Below, one piece after another: positions 12,836 to 25,965 of a DNA stretch of 64,000 nt. The notes beneath the pieces were generated by a model. That model was not told the origin of the DNA, did no database searches, and worked only from the letters and a program-made list of their open reading frames with translations. The stretch is from Paulownia fortunei. Lineage: Eukaryota > Streptophyta > Magnoliopsida > Lamiales > Paulowniaceae. The position numbers and the translations under genes were made by a program. The first letter of the stretch is position 1. Each line of letters begins with the position of its first letter. The DNA lies in assembly GCA_019321725.1 (NCBI GenBank), contig JAGSPU010001569.1, positions 1,302,001-1,366,000 of the forward strand, in the 5' to 3' direction.

Positions 12836-15358
12836 ATGAGTTGTCGAACCTCTCATCTCTGCATAAAGAGCAAAAACATGTTGTGTCATGTCTCTTCTCC
12901 AGCAACAATGGCAGCCCTGCTGTTCGGCCTTCTTGTTTCATCATTGTTGCCTGAGTTGGCCTCCTGCATGACAAGACAATATACGTTCAATGTACGTTAC
13001 ATGATGCAGGAAAGTTCAGTTGATGATATTTCTACTAGTTTTCCTCCAAGATTAACTATACTGAGAAGTGTTTACTCTGTTATGCTAGATTATGCAACAC
13101 AATGTGACGCGATTGTGCAACACGAAGAGCATTATTACCGTTAATGGAAAGTTTCCTGGCCCTAGACTTGTTGCGAGAGAAGGTGATCAGGTACTAGTTA
13201 CGGTGGTCAACAACGTGACAAACAATGTTACAATTCATTGGTAAGGGAGACAAGCATGCAATGTACAATACTATTGCTTTGAGTCATAATGTAAAACTTT
13301 CGTAGCATGATTTTTGCTTTAAATATGATGCAGGCATGGAATACGGCAACTTAGAAGTGGATGGGCTGATGGACCATCTTATGTAACACAATGCCCAATA
13401 CAGACTGGCCAGAATTACACATATAACTTCACCATCACTGGGCAGAGAGGTACACTGTTCTGGCATGCTCACATCTCATGGCTGAGGGCAACACTTTATG
13501 GACCAATAATCATCCTCCCCAGACAAAACGAATCTTATCCCTTCAGAAAACCATACAAGGAAGTTCCCATCCTGTTTGGTAACTATGAAAATATCATCAT
13601 TTCCTATTTACTAAGTGATAGTCGAAAGTCACATGAAATTTTCACTGGGCTCTTCTTATATGATCATGCTTCTTGATGTCCAGGGAGTGGTGGAATGTAG
13701 ACCCTGAGGCGGTTATTAATCAGGCTCTTCAAACGGGGGCAGCTCCAAATGTTTCAGATGCATACACTATTAATGGCCTTCCAGGGCCCTTGTACAATTG
13801 TTCCTCTAAAGGTAATATCTGTGGTTACAAGAACAGAAGAGTTCCTCAAAAATGAGTTCATTCTGAATCTGATGGAAGAAAAGCATACTTCATGATGAAA
13901 ATGATACCAATGCACTCTTTGATCTGTCGCTTTATATTGCAGTCTAATTACTCTGTTGATAATTACTCTCATTCTTTGTTCTAATATTTCCGCTTTCACT
14001 CTTTTATTCAACAATACTGATGTCTAATATCTCAAAAAAATTCAGATACATTCAAACTGAAGGTGAAGCCAGGGAAGACATATATGCTTCGTCTAATAAA
14101 TGCTGCCATGAATGATGAACTATTTTTCAGCATTGCCAACCATACTGTCACCATTGTTGAAGCTGATGCTGTATATGTCAAACCATTTGTTACTAGTGTG
14201 GTACTCATAACCCCAGGCCAAACCACCAATGTTCTACTTAAAACCAAGCCTTACTACCCAAATGCCACCTTCCTCATGGCTGCGAGGCCATACTTCACTG
14301 GCCAAGGCACTTTCGACAATTCAACTGTTGCTGGTTTCCTTGAATACGTTCACCCATCTGACAACTCATTTAACAAGAAAAAGACAGTTTTCAAGCCTAG
14401 TCTGCCACCAGTAAGTGCTACCGGCTTTGTTGCCAATTTCACCAAGAAATTCCGCAGCTTAAATGACCCAAAATATACAGCAAATGTTCCTCAAACAGTG
14501 GACAAGAGGTTTTTTTTCACTGTGGGACTTGGGTCAAGCCCATGTCCTCAAAATGCAACATGTCAAGGACCCAATGGAACTAAATTTGCAGCTGCAGTCA
14601 ATAACGTTTCTTTTGTTCTTCCCACAACAGCTCTCTTACAAGCCTACTTCTTCAAAAACTCTTCTGGAATCTATACGACTGATTTCCCAAGCAATCCACC
14701 AAATCCATTTAACTACACTGGAACACCACCCAACAACACTGTAGTGAGCAATGGAACTCGCCTCTTTGTTCTGCCATTCAATACTAGCGTGGAACTAGTT
14801 CTGCAGGATACAAGCATTCTTGGAGCTGAGAGTCATCCTCTTCACCTACACGGTTTTAATTTCTTTGTTGTGGGAGAAGGATTTGGAAATTATGATCCAC
14901 GCAAGGACCCTACAAATTTTAATCTGGTGGATCCCGTTGAAAGGAACACAATAGGTGTTCCATCTGGTGGCTGGTTAGCCATTCGATTCCTAGCAGACAA
15001 TCCAGGTGCGTATAGTCAAACATACATTAATTTAAATTGCAAAATTAAATTAAAGTACTAACTGAAGCCTTTGCAATAATTCTCACAAGCAACAAGTTTT
15101 AGCAAAAAAATGTTTTTCTCACAAATTTGTGTGTGGAAATCTTGATATAATAGAGTACAAACCAGGATGTAGAATTTCACAGTAGAGTTGGCAGTGCTTA
15201 CACATATCCGCGGTTTATATTTTGAACAGGAGTATGGTTTATGCACTGCCACTTTGATGTACACACAAGTTGGGGGTTGAGAATGGCATGGATTGTACTG
15301 GATGGGCCGCTACCAAGTCAAACATTACCACCCCCCGTCTGATCTTCCAAAGTGTTGA
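12836..15358 (+). CDS. LAC: Laccase 1 (secreted multicopper oxidase), two frame breaks
   Basis: A plant laccase: an apoplastic copper enzyme oxidising phenolics, typically monolignols, with reduction of O2 to water. Exons: 12836-12991, 13089-13240, 13334-13578, 13684-13811, 14046-15005, 15230-15358. A signal peptide is present; the family-like start may be the inner ATG at 12908 ([20 protein letters not shown]). Copper-site blocks are all visible: IHWHGIRQ across exons 2/3, [19 protein letters not shown], and [12 protein letters not shown] in the last exon. Two frame breaks occur. The start of exon 4 (13684) lacks one G before GAGTGGTGG (family GEWW). A C-run at 15331-15336 is one base too long, so the literal frame stops at 15342 instead of giving the family C-terminus SDLPKC at 15358. 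Corrected length is 1770 bases. Closest in wording to LAC17-type laccases. Confidence 0.88.
14095..14115 (+). other. Degraded position of the miR397 target in laccase 1
   Basis: This segment encodes the conserved LINAAMNDE block where laccase mRNAs usually pair with miR397. Compared with the complement of miR397 as I remember it, I count about five mismatches plus one wobble. It is unlikely to be an efficient target. Confidence 0.5.
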
Positions 15359-16773
15359 CACAGAATGTTGAATTCGCATGGACTCCACAATTTTTGAGTT
15401 TATTTATCTTTCTCACTTGGTTATTGTTACTTCTGTTTTGGCGAGTCTTGTTCTGCAATCAAAACATTATAAATTGTAAATCTTTTGGGTCTCTTGGTTC
15501 AAAAAGAAAACAACCAGTTGGAGTGGGACTCAATAGAGGTGTTATTTTGTTAAATAAGATTATCTCATTCAACGTGCTTTTACTGAAAGCTTTAGCAGAC
15601 ATAGTTCGGTGTGTGTGACAGCCAAAGCATGTGCCTATATCAGAAACAACTTGAAAAAACAACCCATAGTGGTGTTTTATTTGTTCAGATCAAAGACTGC
15701 AATTTTGATCACTCTTATATCATTTGTGTTTAGACCACTTTATGCTATGTTTTAATCCCTATCCTGAGCAGAAAATGACATTTCATTGATGCCATGCTCC
15801 CTTTTATTTCAATATTTGATTAGGTAGTTCATACTTCGCAAGGCCGATGCATGTGGGATATCTACAATTCTTGCAGGAACTTCAAGATGCCACTATGGCA
15901 AAAATTTCTGAAGCCAGAAAGGTGTAGTTCAGATTTTTATTTGCACTTTTCTCAATGACTCTTTGGATAAAATAAATTGCGCACAAAGCCAAAACACAAA
16001 GGAGGACTATGAAACCTTAGAAGAGCATTACCAGTGCAAAAACATAACAATGTTCTATGAATATATACACGATAGTCTTCTATCACACAGAAAGAAATGC
16101 ATCCACAAGAAAGAGATCCAGTTGATACCCGGCGAAACTAAATTTGACCCCACAAGTGTGAACCAGTCAAAACTCGAACAAGAAATGACTATCTGCAATA
16201 TTGAGAAACAGCAATTAGTAAGTAAAGACATATCATCGAACACTAAGATAAATTAAGGATTGTGGTCTTACAGTTTTCGTATATGTCAATGCACCTGAGA
16301 CTCAGAAAAGCAGCATGAATATACCAAAACAGCCAAAAAGCCAAACAAGCACTTTAGGCTCCCTCGTTACAAGTGGACAGCATAAGTAGCACAGTAATGA
16401 CAAGTTTCCGGTAACAATAACTAAAACATAGTGTAAGTGAGGGATTTAAATGTAAAGCATCATCAAATATTTCTCAGTCCAGTACCAAAGACAGACAGTC
16501 AGATGATTCATTCTCGGTTTGTGCTGTGGAAACATCATTTTTTAATGCTCCACCAAAAAGAAAATGGGAAGAAAGCAGATGATGTAATATGGAAAAAGCG
16601 CAAAACTCCATTTGATAAGCATCAATATATTCAGTCATACAAAAAAAATAACACAACAGATGACCGAAGAGGGAAAATTCTCAAAGCTTTTTGTTCTCAT
16701 ACTGGACATCATTAAAGACTACAGATGAAATAATTATTTGAACATTTGCTTTTTATATTGTTCATATTATATG
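15359..16773. other. Intergenic between convergent laccase 1 and FHL-like genes
   Basis: Holds the 3' flanks of both genes. An open frame at about 15963-16256 (plus) has no recognisable motif and no good start context. I see nothing else. Confidence 0.4.
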
Positions 16774-18654
16774 TTACAGCATAAGCATCGAAAAGTACTG
16801 TTCAAACTCCTTATCAATTGTTAGTTTCCTGGTGCCTGGTTGCATCTGCACCAAAAAGTACAAGACAGAGTTTAATCCATGTTTTACATAAAAGGGAAGG
16901 GGGAAAAAATCTTGTAGCAAAATTATACTACCTTGATTAACAGGCCACCTTCCAGATGAAAGAACATAATTACTGGGAGCTACTCCATTTGAGTAGAGCA
17001 GATCATCAAGATCCTTATCTGTACAGTGCTCAATGCCATCATTTTGGTATTCTGAGCAGCTGCAATCAGCATAACTTCCAAATTCTAGGAGGTGATCCTC
17101 ATAATTATCAGATGGATGCAATCCATAATCATGGTGGAGGCAATCAAGTTCCTCACAGATGGATAACGACTCTGATTTACTGGAACTTGCTTTTGTTAGT
17201 GATCTCTTCTCTAAAGAATAAAGACCGATCTCAGAAGAGTTTCCACCCCAAATAGCAGAAGAAGTAGAATGCTCGACAGATGCACATGTTTTTGGATATG
17301 AGAGATGAGTTTTAGAGTCATCATGTGGAGACTTGATATAGTCTGCATCACCATGAAAGCTATAGCTATCTTTTGCAGTTTCTAGATCTGATTCACCTCC
17401 TCTTGCAAATATGTTACTTCTCACGTTCTTTGGCTCAGTGCTCGAATCAGATAAAGAATCATATTCAAGTCTTTGACCCCAGCACACATGCTTTGGCAAA
17501 GGCATTCCTAGCAGTTCAGCTTGAAATTTTTTTTCTTGTTCAAATAAGCAAGGCTGATATCCATAACACAATTGACATTTAAAATTGGTTTGACAAGCCA
17601 AAAACCAAAAAGGAAGATGCACATTGCAATTACTGACTGGTAATATCTAAGGGGTGGAATAAGGTCGTCCAAAACTGGCCGTGCCAGGTGGAAAAAGGGT
17701 ATAAAGCAAACAAAATCCGAAAGCAATATGCTTCAAACATATTTCTTACCAGATAAGCAGATGCTATATTGAACAAGGATACCAAGTTTCACTGCTCACA
17801 TGTGAATGGATTAAAACCCAGTAGATGGACAAAGGGTTTGCATAAAATGTGCACACACCACCAACTGGATTACATACTCCATAATCAATAGTTTACTCAA
17901 TAATAGTCAAAAATCAGAGGAAGAAGCAGCCAATTATTTACAGCCACCACCATATAGGTATATGTACTACAATAGTTGAATATAACTGTATTATGTTGTG
18001 ATTGATGTTCCCTAATTGATCAGTTTTGCAGAATACAGCCGCACCCATAAAAATCTTACAGACACCTACGTGATAATCAGGCAACAAGAAAAATAATATC
18101 AACTCTTATACTAAATCATGGGTATAACTATTATAAACACCACAAGCTTATAATTTCTTTCAAGCAAAAAATTCCAAAAGGAACTAGTCTCCTTCACTTT
18201 CCCCAAATCCGCTTCTAATAACTGCATTCAGGTTTTTAACAGATGATGATAAATATCAAATCTTTCAAACTCTTCGACAGAATACATATAAAAAGAAAGA
18301 AAAAATAACACAAAAATCTTCCTAAAGCCCTCCATACTTCAGACTCCTTGGATGTCATTTTCAACTGGAAAAACAAAAAGTTTATATGGAAGAAAAGATC
18401 CAGGTGCTCTCTTTCTTCCAAATAAAAACACATCATCTATCATATTCCCAGCTACTCACAGCACAGCTGATCTTACATGATTACTACACAATACAATCAA
18501 GAAAGAAAAAACTTTCACTAAGCTCATGAAGAAAGCAAAATGAGTAAAACTTCTAAATCAAGAAACAGAGTCTGAAAAACAAGAAACACAAAATATGAAG
18601 AACTCATAAAATCAACCTGTTTATTTCAGCCGGGCTGATCATATTTTCCTCCAT
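16774..18654 (-). CDS. FHL: FHY1/FHL-like phytochrome A nuclear-transport factor
   Basis: FHY1 and FHL carry light-activated phytochrome A into the nucleus in far-red light. Exons as seen: 18654-18617 (MEENMISPAEINR), 17534-16932, 16845-16774. The middle exon begins with a lysine-rich stretch then FQAELLGMPLPKHVCW, matching the NLS-plus-PLPKHxCW region of FHY1-like proteins. It continues through a serine/acidic region to LEFGSYADCSCSEYQNDG and NYVLSSGRWPVNQ. The last exon gives TRKLTIDKEFEQYFSMLML, the conserved phyA-binding C-terminus. Frame problems: the A8 run at 17527-17534 is one base too long for the exon 1/2 join, and simple splicing into exon 3 lacks two bases. With those corrected the CDS is 714 bases. 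Reading through the 86-base last intron also keeps an open frame to the same C-terminus. Gene order next to SMR4 and PCS1 supports FHL. Confidence 0.8.
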
Positions 18655-18893
18655 TATGATCTATAAAGAAAGGTTACCGAGTAAAATTTCCTTTTCTTGC
18701 TTCATATCTTGGAGTGAAGAGGGAGAGCTTTTTAAAAGTCGATTTGATAAATGAATCAATATAAACCTCTGATTTGGAAAAGGAGAATGGGTCTTAATGG
18801 TGCTATATGACTCTCAGTGAATTATGGTCCGTGCGTTTGTTTATCCCAGAATCAATCCTCTTCCCAGTCCTGCACAGTTTTCTCCTCAAAATC

Positions 18894-18900
18894 CACGCGC
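18894..18900 (+). promoter_or_regulatory. CACGCGC: FHY3/FAR1 binding motif upstream of the FHL-like gene
   Basis: An exact CACGCGC lies 240 bases upstream of the FHL-like ATG (that gene runs on the minus strand). CACGCGC is the known binding site of the transposase-derived factors FHY3 and FAR1 in the Arabidopsis FHY1 and FHL promoters. The exact match and position are seen; function here is inferred. Confidence 0.6.
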
Positions 18901-21016
18901 CTGTTGGGTATGACTCACTATCAATCATTTCAGTTGTTAATTATTTCTATCATATGGCAATGTTGATAATTCAATAAAAAGAGTTCTTGTAAAATAAATG
19001 TTTTCATAAAGGAAAAAAAAAAGTCTTCAATAAATTTATTCTTAAAACAGTGATTTCCTCTTCCATAGTTGCTCTCAAATTTAATAGTTTGCAAGTCGAG
19101 AATAATTATATTTAATTTCACGATAAAAAGGATTGCAAATACCAAGTAAATAATTTTCTTTCAAATTAGTTTATCAATTAAAATGGAAAAACAACTCCTT
19201 TTAGTATGATAAGTTGACAAAAATTGAAAAAAAAAAGACAAAACGATATTAGAACAAAATATTCACAATGATATACAAGAATTTGATTCATTTAAATTTG
19301 GCCTATATAATTTATAATATAGTACTTCTTTTTATTAATATTATACATGGGCAATACAAATTCTTTTTAACTCATACAACATCAAATATTCTAATCATTA
19401 CAAAGCGACATAATTTCTTAGACAAATTAGACATTAGTATATGGTTATAGACTTAAGTTTAATGCCACAAGAAAAAAAAAAAGTATGTCAGACACATAAT
19501 ACTACTCCTTAAAAATGAAATATAGTAGAGGTTTTTTTTTTTTGTGCGTGAAATTTACTCTCTGAAAAGGAAGAGTAGCGATCCGATTCTCATGGCTGAC
19601 TGGGCAAGAACCATTTGAAGTCCACGAGGGTTAACCCCATATGCAACAAACACGTGTCATCGTGGGTGGTGGCCCCGCCCTTTTCTTTCATTTACGGACT
19701 CTCAATATCCGCAACAAAATACCCTTAACATCTCTATCCAGGGACCTTAATCACACTGGAAGACAAGTTGCAGTGACAGTCTGCGACTTTCAAATACAAG
19801 ACATTTATATATATTAATATATATATAATATATAGCAAATGGGATAATATATTATGCAAAACAGGGCATAGGCATAGACATGCATGTGATTAGCCAACTG
19901 GCAGAGGGGTATCAGATTTGAGGCAGATCTATGGGCTTAGGAGGGATCTTTGTTGCGGGGATCTCTGTATTTTCACCTGGCAAAGCACGCAAACCCACAA
20001 AACCATCCGCTACTTTTCAGGTTATGAGGGAGTTCTGTTACTTGGGACTTATTTGAACAAGGCTTCAGGTTGATCTAAAAACTTTGTTGAGCTTGGTGTA
20101 CTGATGTAGTCCAGTTTCCAAGTTCAGCTTTTATGAACCTGAGTTTGAGCTGAATTATTATCAGCTTCAACTTAAATTTAGGAAATTTAGACTACATATG
20201 GTTTACAGCATTACTTGTTGGTTCTTTCCCAGTCGCAGATACAAACTCCGACTTCAAAATCAAGACTAGTCATCAGATTGCTATTGTAATCATACTATCA
20301 TCAAGTATAGTCGCATTGCATTATTACCATCACAGTCTCACTATCTTGAGACCAGCTTGTCGACTTCCATATTTGATACCTGTCCAACAAGTGGGTTCAG
20401 TATGAAAAATCACCATTTGGAAAATTTGTTTTCAAAGACTTGGGGAAGCGGAATGGGGGTCAGGGGGGTTTGGGAGGAGCATAATTGCTTGAAGCTACAG
20501 AGCTCAAAATCTAATCACCACCAACTTACAGAAATGTATAACCATCTATTGCTGGGAAAATCCTTGGTGGTCACAATATTACAATTTGCAAGTTTAGCTT
20601 TTCTCTCTACTGGTGTGTGTCAACCAGGGGTCCTATTTCTTTTTTGTACATGATGACGCATCTTTGTTAACTTCTATACATATAACCAAGAAACCTTCTA
20701 GTCTAGGATGCTTCAGAAAAGAGGGGGAAACAAAAGCTCAATACTCTTACTCCTGACTCCTGTAAGCTGCAACACGGCATGAAAGAAAACCTACATGTTA
20801 CAAGGCACTCTAGAAATCAAGAACTTGTACCAGAAAAGCTAAAAGAGCCTGCCACAAGACTATCATTGGTTAATAGAAGATGTATGAAACTATACTCTTA
20901 TCACCGAGAAGAGAGCAGACTGTAAGGCCAGAATCACCGAAGATTAGTGCACTTTTGGAAGCTAAAGATGCAGTTGTTTGTTACGGGGAGTATGGTTTTG
21001 ACTGAGGATATCAACG
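18901..21016. other. Intergenic: FHL upstream region and PAT16 3' flank
   Basis: AT-rich. It contains a G-box-like ACACGTGTC at about 19651-19659 and a TA-rich block at 19806-19834. The open frame at 20357-20653 (plus) has no motif and is probably chance or PAT16 3' flank. No gene recognised. Confidence 0.4.
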
Positions 21017-23908
21017 TTAATCTGGATTGGATGATCCCATAAGTTTATCATACTTAGTTCGAAAGCGAAGGCCAGAACCAACATGTCCTGATGTGGGGCA
21101 AAGCCAGCAAAGAATTTTTGGACCCAGAATCTGTAGCAGTTGAACAAACCAAGTCAAGCACATGCCCAAAAAACCAATTATGAGAAATTCAAGCCAAAGC
21201 CATTTATCCTCAGAATTTAGAAGTGAAACCAATTTTAAGAGAAAATAACAGTTTGCCCACAAATTTTTTGAATAGACATTAAAGAAGGATTCCTCTCGAA
21301 TTACACAACAAAATATAGAAACAGCAACAAGAGACAAAGAGAACACGTACTGCTGTCAAATTCTCATATGCACCGATATCATACGGATGCGAATAGAGTT
21401 GTCCTCCTTTTTCTGCAAGCCACATAGCTCGTACACCTTCGTGGTACTGCCACAGAGATAAAAAAAATTCAACTATAATATCTTCGGCCGGCAATCAGTA
21501 AATGACCACTAATAGCACTATAAACCTCGATTGTAGTCTTGTTGTGTACAATAAGATAGATATGCCACCCAAGGAAAAATCCTAGTGCCAAACTTAAAGG
21601 TACCAACAGTAACCCTGAAGTTACCTGGACATAAATCCTTTAGTGAGCTAAACAATAGAAGAATATTAAAGCCAAAAAAAAAAAAAAAGAGAAGTAATTA
21701 CATGTATGATTCTGTAAGAATCTTCAGCATCTTGCTGAGAATCAACTGTTATACTACCAACAAGCAATATCTGAAATAACACAAGGTGTATTAAATTGAT
21801 TGATGGAAACCAAACATATATAAAAATGTGATAGTGAAAGACACAAAGGCAACAAGGATGCATCGTGGAGTAGACAGTGCGGTGACAATATACAGCAGAG
21901 AGATGAAAAGAAAGAGCCATACCAGGGAGTATATGCATGCGGTAACAGCATAAACCACAAAAACAAAGAAGATCTTATAGTTTGCGTGTCCCACACAATT
22001 ATTCATCCAAACGCAATGGTGATCCTTGCATCATGAGGCAGCAGTTTAACAACAATATCCAGGACAATCAAGAGAACACAAGAATTATAACATGGACCAG
22101 GCATACCATTCGTAAAACACATCGATTACATATGCGACAATGATGGGCCCGAGGAGGCTTATAGTGGGAACACTTTTGGCAGAACCTCAAATCACCACCC
22201 TGCAGGAAAATTCCCAAAGTTTCAGGATTATATATTTAAGCACCTCGTCCTTCCATACCCCTCACCCAAAGAGAAATTACAAAAATAAAGTAAACAGATA
22301 AATAAAACACAAAATGCCCTTAAAGCATTTATGTTTCATTTTTGGTACTTTGAGAGGTTTTCATATATATAGATTGAAGAGCAATTTTAGAAGTGAAACT
22401 TTAGATAACAGGCATTTACATTGCAAATGAACGTATCTCGCGTAAGGTTGATAAAATTAAGGAGACAAATTCCATGGAAATTAATTGCTGAAGTTAAAAC
22501 ACGTGCATATTATAACACAAAACTGCAAAAACAAATGAATGACCAAGTCTAATAGCTTTTGCTCCAAGGACAGAATCAGTGGATAAAAAAAAGGACATCC
22601 ATTACCATTATGACGAGGATCTTAGTAACGACAAACTTAAACTGTGACTAACATCAGCGAACAAACATTCCAGCTAGAGCAGAAAACTTAAACTAACACG
22701 TCAAGCAGGACAGAAGTCATAACACCTCAGCCACTGACAGCTTCCCCTCATATATCCGGAAGCAAGAGACGTCATTCGATAGACCAAAAAGAACACACAA
22801 CGATAAAGACAATAATGGCAATTCACGAGGGTTCTATCTATTGTCCAAGTATTTCATAAATTTAATTTTCTACCATTACTAAATTCCATCTGTATGTTTC
22901 TGAAAAAAATGCAAGATTTACCTTTAAAACAACACTGCCATAACCCTGGAATGACATAAATGGAAGACAATCTTATGATTCTAAGACAACCATCAACCCC
23001 GACACAAAAAAAATCAAAAGTCAAATGAGGTGCCACCACTAATCAGCATCCAATCGATATTAAACAAAGAATTCAAAAACAGGTTTCTTCTCCCAATTTT
23101 CCAATCTTTGCGGATCAAGCAACATAAAACCATTGATCCAGCTGTTTAGACAGGGCAATAAATTCAATTGATCGGAAAATAGATTAAAGTTCAAATACTG
23201 CTTCAAATCCAGTAGAATGGAAAAAAATATTGACATCGAGAAGGACCAAGAATTGACATCACACAACTGCCTTACCAACTAAAAAGATTCAACTATTCAA
23301 AAGCTACAAATTATTTGATAAATAGCTACAAATAGTTAATAGGTCACAAGAACATCAAGCTCGAAACAACGAAATCGATAAATGCATTTAATTATACAAA
23401 TCAAGAAAAATATTGAAAATGAAACGGGTAACCAAGAATTAATATGACAACAATACTCTACCAACTAAAAAATCCAACTCTTACCAAGCTTCAAAATCAT
23501 GAAAAAATACAACAAAACAGCATCTGCAGGAAATGACGAAACCAAGAAAATGCATACCGAAACACCTTAAGAATTCCAAAAAACAGACATGCAAGTATAT
23601 AAATATAGACTGAAAATACAACAAGAATAACGGACCTTGCGTTTGATCTCGTGGATCGGGTTATCGGAATCCTCAACATCAGGCACGAAAGAACATGGGA
23701 CCCGACCCGGATCGGTATAAATGGCGAGGCGGTAACTGGAGATGCACATGACAGCTAAGAAAGTGAAAACGGCGGCGTGTAGCATGCCGGGCGAGGACCC
23801 AAGTCCGAACCACCGGTCAATGAAGACGAGCACTGTCGAGAAGTAGATGTAAGTGATGGCGGCTATTACGACGCCGACGTGGAATGAGAACTTGCAGCCG
23901 CGCGTCAT
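21017..23908 (-). CDS. PAT16: DHHC protein S-acyltransferase, PAT16-like
   Basis: An intact seven-exon gene: 23908-23636, 22199-22107, 22024-21923, 21770-21702, 21624-21526, 21446-21351, 21130-21017. Every junction is GT-AG and in phase; 846 bases, 281 residues. It transfers palmitate to cysteines of membrane-associated proteins. The N-terminus has two membrane segments ([38 protein letters not shown]), then DPGRVP and [16 protein letters not shown]. The zinc-binding cysteine-rich domain spans exons 2-3: [18 protein letters not shown], then the catalytic DHHC followed by [13 protein letters not shown] (commoner is a P or I after DHHC). Two more membrane segments follow, then [14 protein letters not shown] and the conserved C-terminal [12 protein letters not shown]. 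Its wording matches Arabidopsis PAT16 closely. No frame defects, in contrast to neighbouring genes. Confidence 0.95.
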
Positions 23909-25965
23909 TTTGATCTTTCCTGAATCTTTTTAACTGTAGAGAGTGGAGGCGGAGGCACCGGCGTAATGGCTGATTACGACGGCGTCTCCGGCGGTTGGGG
24001 AATTTGGTCGGGGGGTTTACTTTGCAGTAGAAGGTGCGGTGGGCCGGTGGCTTGGGCAAGTTATTTGCTTAAATGGGTTTGGGGTTGTCTTTATTATTGA
24101 GTTATTTCATTATTTGCATCCCACGTCCATGATGTTTTGATCTTTTCGATTAACCTCCTTGGAAATTTGAATTTTTGACGAAAAATTTCTTTCTAGTATT
24201 ATTTAACAAGAAATTCTAATAAATTTTATTGAAAAATAAAAATACCTATTTGCCTTTTTTAAAAAAAAAAGAAATAATAATTGACTTTCACCACATTACA
24301 TAATTTTTTGAAGAATATAATAGATAATAAATTTTAAATTTTTTCAATAACATAAAAAGTACAAATTAATCAAAAAATATAATGAGTGATACAAAATTTT
24401 ATAAATTTCAATACATAAAAAAATATATTAATTTGTATATATAAAAGGTGTATAAATTCATAAGTATGCATAAATTTCCAAATGCATAATCTTTAAAATG
24501 AATCACATAATATTTCAAAATTATGCATTTATTTATACATACAAAAGCTAGTTTATACCTTTTTGTTATAGTAAATATGACTTAATCTTTAATTATGATT
24601 TTATTTATTTTTAAAATTTATGCATTTTAAAAACTAATTTTTTTGAATAAATATGCATTGTTTTTTCATTAGAATTTATATTCTTTTTAGTAATTGAAGA
24701 TGGAAAATTTTAATTTGATCTCACTTTAATTTTACAATATTCAATAATATATATTTAAAAAACAATTTAAAAATGTTAATTAATATTATTTGTATAGCTG
24801 AATATACCTTTAATTAAATTTGAGTCTCTCATTTATTTTAAATCATATAATCTTTATCATGTGTTAAGATATTTTGAGTATAATTAAAGAGTTTTAAAGT
24901 TTGAATTTTGGTTTATTATTTTTATGTTTTATAATTTTAAAAAATATTTGCAAATTAAATTTTTATTTATATATATAGGTTACGGGTGGTTTTTTTTTTT
25001 TCTTTCAATGCCAATTTTAAAGAAAGAAAATGACTTAATAATACTAAAAATGAGGTCTTCGCAAATATTCAAACTTTAGGGAGAAGAAATACCAAAACTT
25101 CAAACTTAAGGGAAAGTAGATGCAAATACCCCTTTATTATTATGTCAAGGACTCGGGGTGTCTTAGCTTTTTCTCACCTTATTTTATTGTTTCTTTGCTA
25201 GCTGCTTTTGTAGTTTTCAATATTAATTAATTAATTGTTTTTGTTGGAAGGTTTCTTTCTTTTTCTGTTGCACAAAATCCTCTGGGTGGCGGTGGTGGGA
25301 AGGGTAAGTGGTCGGGGTTAACGTAGTTCTCAGGACTCTGGAGGATTATTTTTGAGTCTCATTCCAAGACCTTTTTTTGGTTACAATTCCAAAACAGTCA
25401 CTTCTATTATTTCATTTTATATTTTTTCCCTTCGAGTTACGTTATTCGGACTAACACATTAAATTGAATTTTGTGTAGAAATATATTCATGCAGCGAAGC
25501 AACATATGTGAATGAAATGAAAATATTGGTGGTGTTAAAATTAAAAAAAAAATCGTACTAAAATAATCATCCAAAATTCCCCATGCTGCTCTTAATCATG
25601 AACATGGCATTTTGCCAATATTTTTTCGTCCAGTAGATGAATTGTTTGAAAATTTTGGGATTAAATTGGTTTATTGAAGAGTTCAAAATTATAATTACTA
25701 AGAATAAATAGCATTGTGAATTTAATTCAAGTCATGTCCTAATGTGAGACAAAGATGGTATAATTTGCTAAATTGGGCTATTGAATGAATGAAAATATGC
25801 AATGTCTTGAAAAATCGTCAGGCAAAAATTCACTATTATTTGCTCAAAGTTACAAATCACAATGTCTTCTACCTTTTCTCTAGTATGGTGAAAAAAAAAT
25901 GAGAAAGAATGAATAGTAAACTCTTTAAAATTAAAAGAAATAATATAACAATATCAAGAAGTGGA
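23909..25965. other. Intergenic, very AT-rich
   Basis: The first ~150 bases are GC-richer, consistent with the PAT16 5' UTR and promoter. From about 24170 to 25010 the sequence is extremely AT-rich with poly-A/T runs. No gene recognised. Confidence 0.45.

Noticed and set aside
15963..16256. 97-codon plus-strand open frame after laccase 1
   Set aside because: No ATG at its start, no recognisable domain; likely chance.
20357..20653. 98-codon plus-strand open frame
   Set aside because: No homology recognised; lies in the flank of the PAT16 gene.
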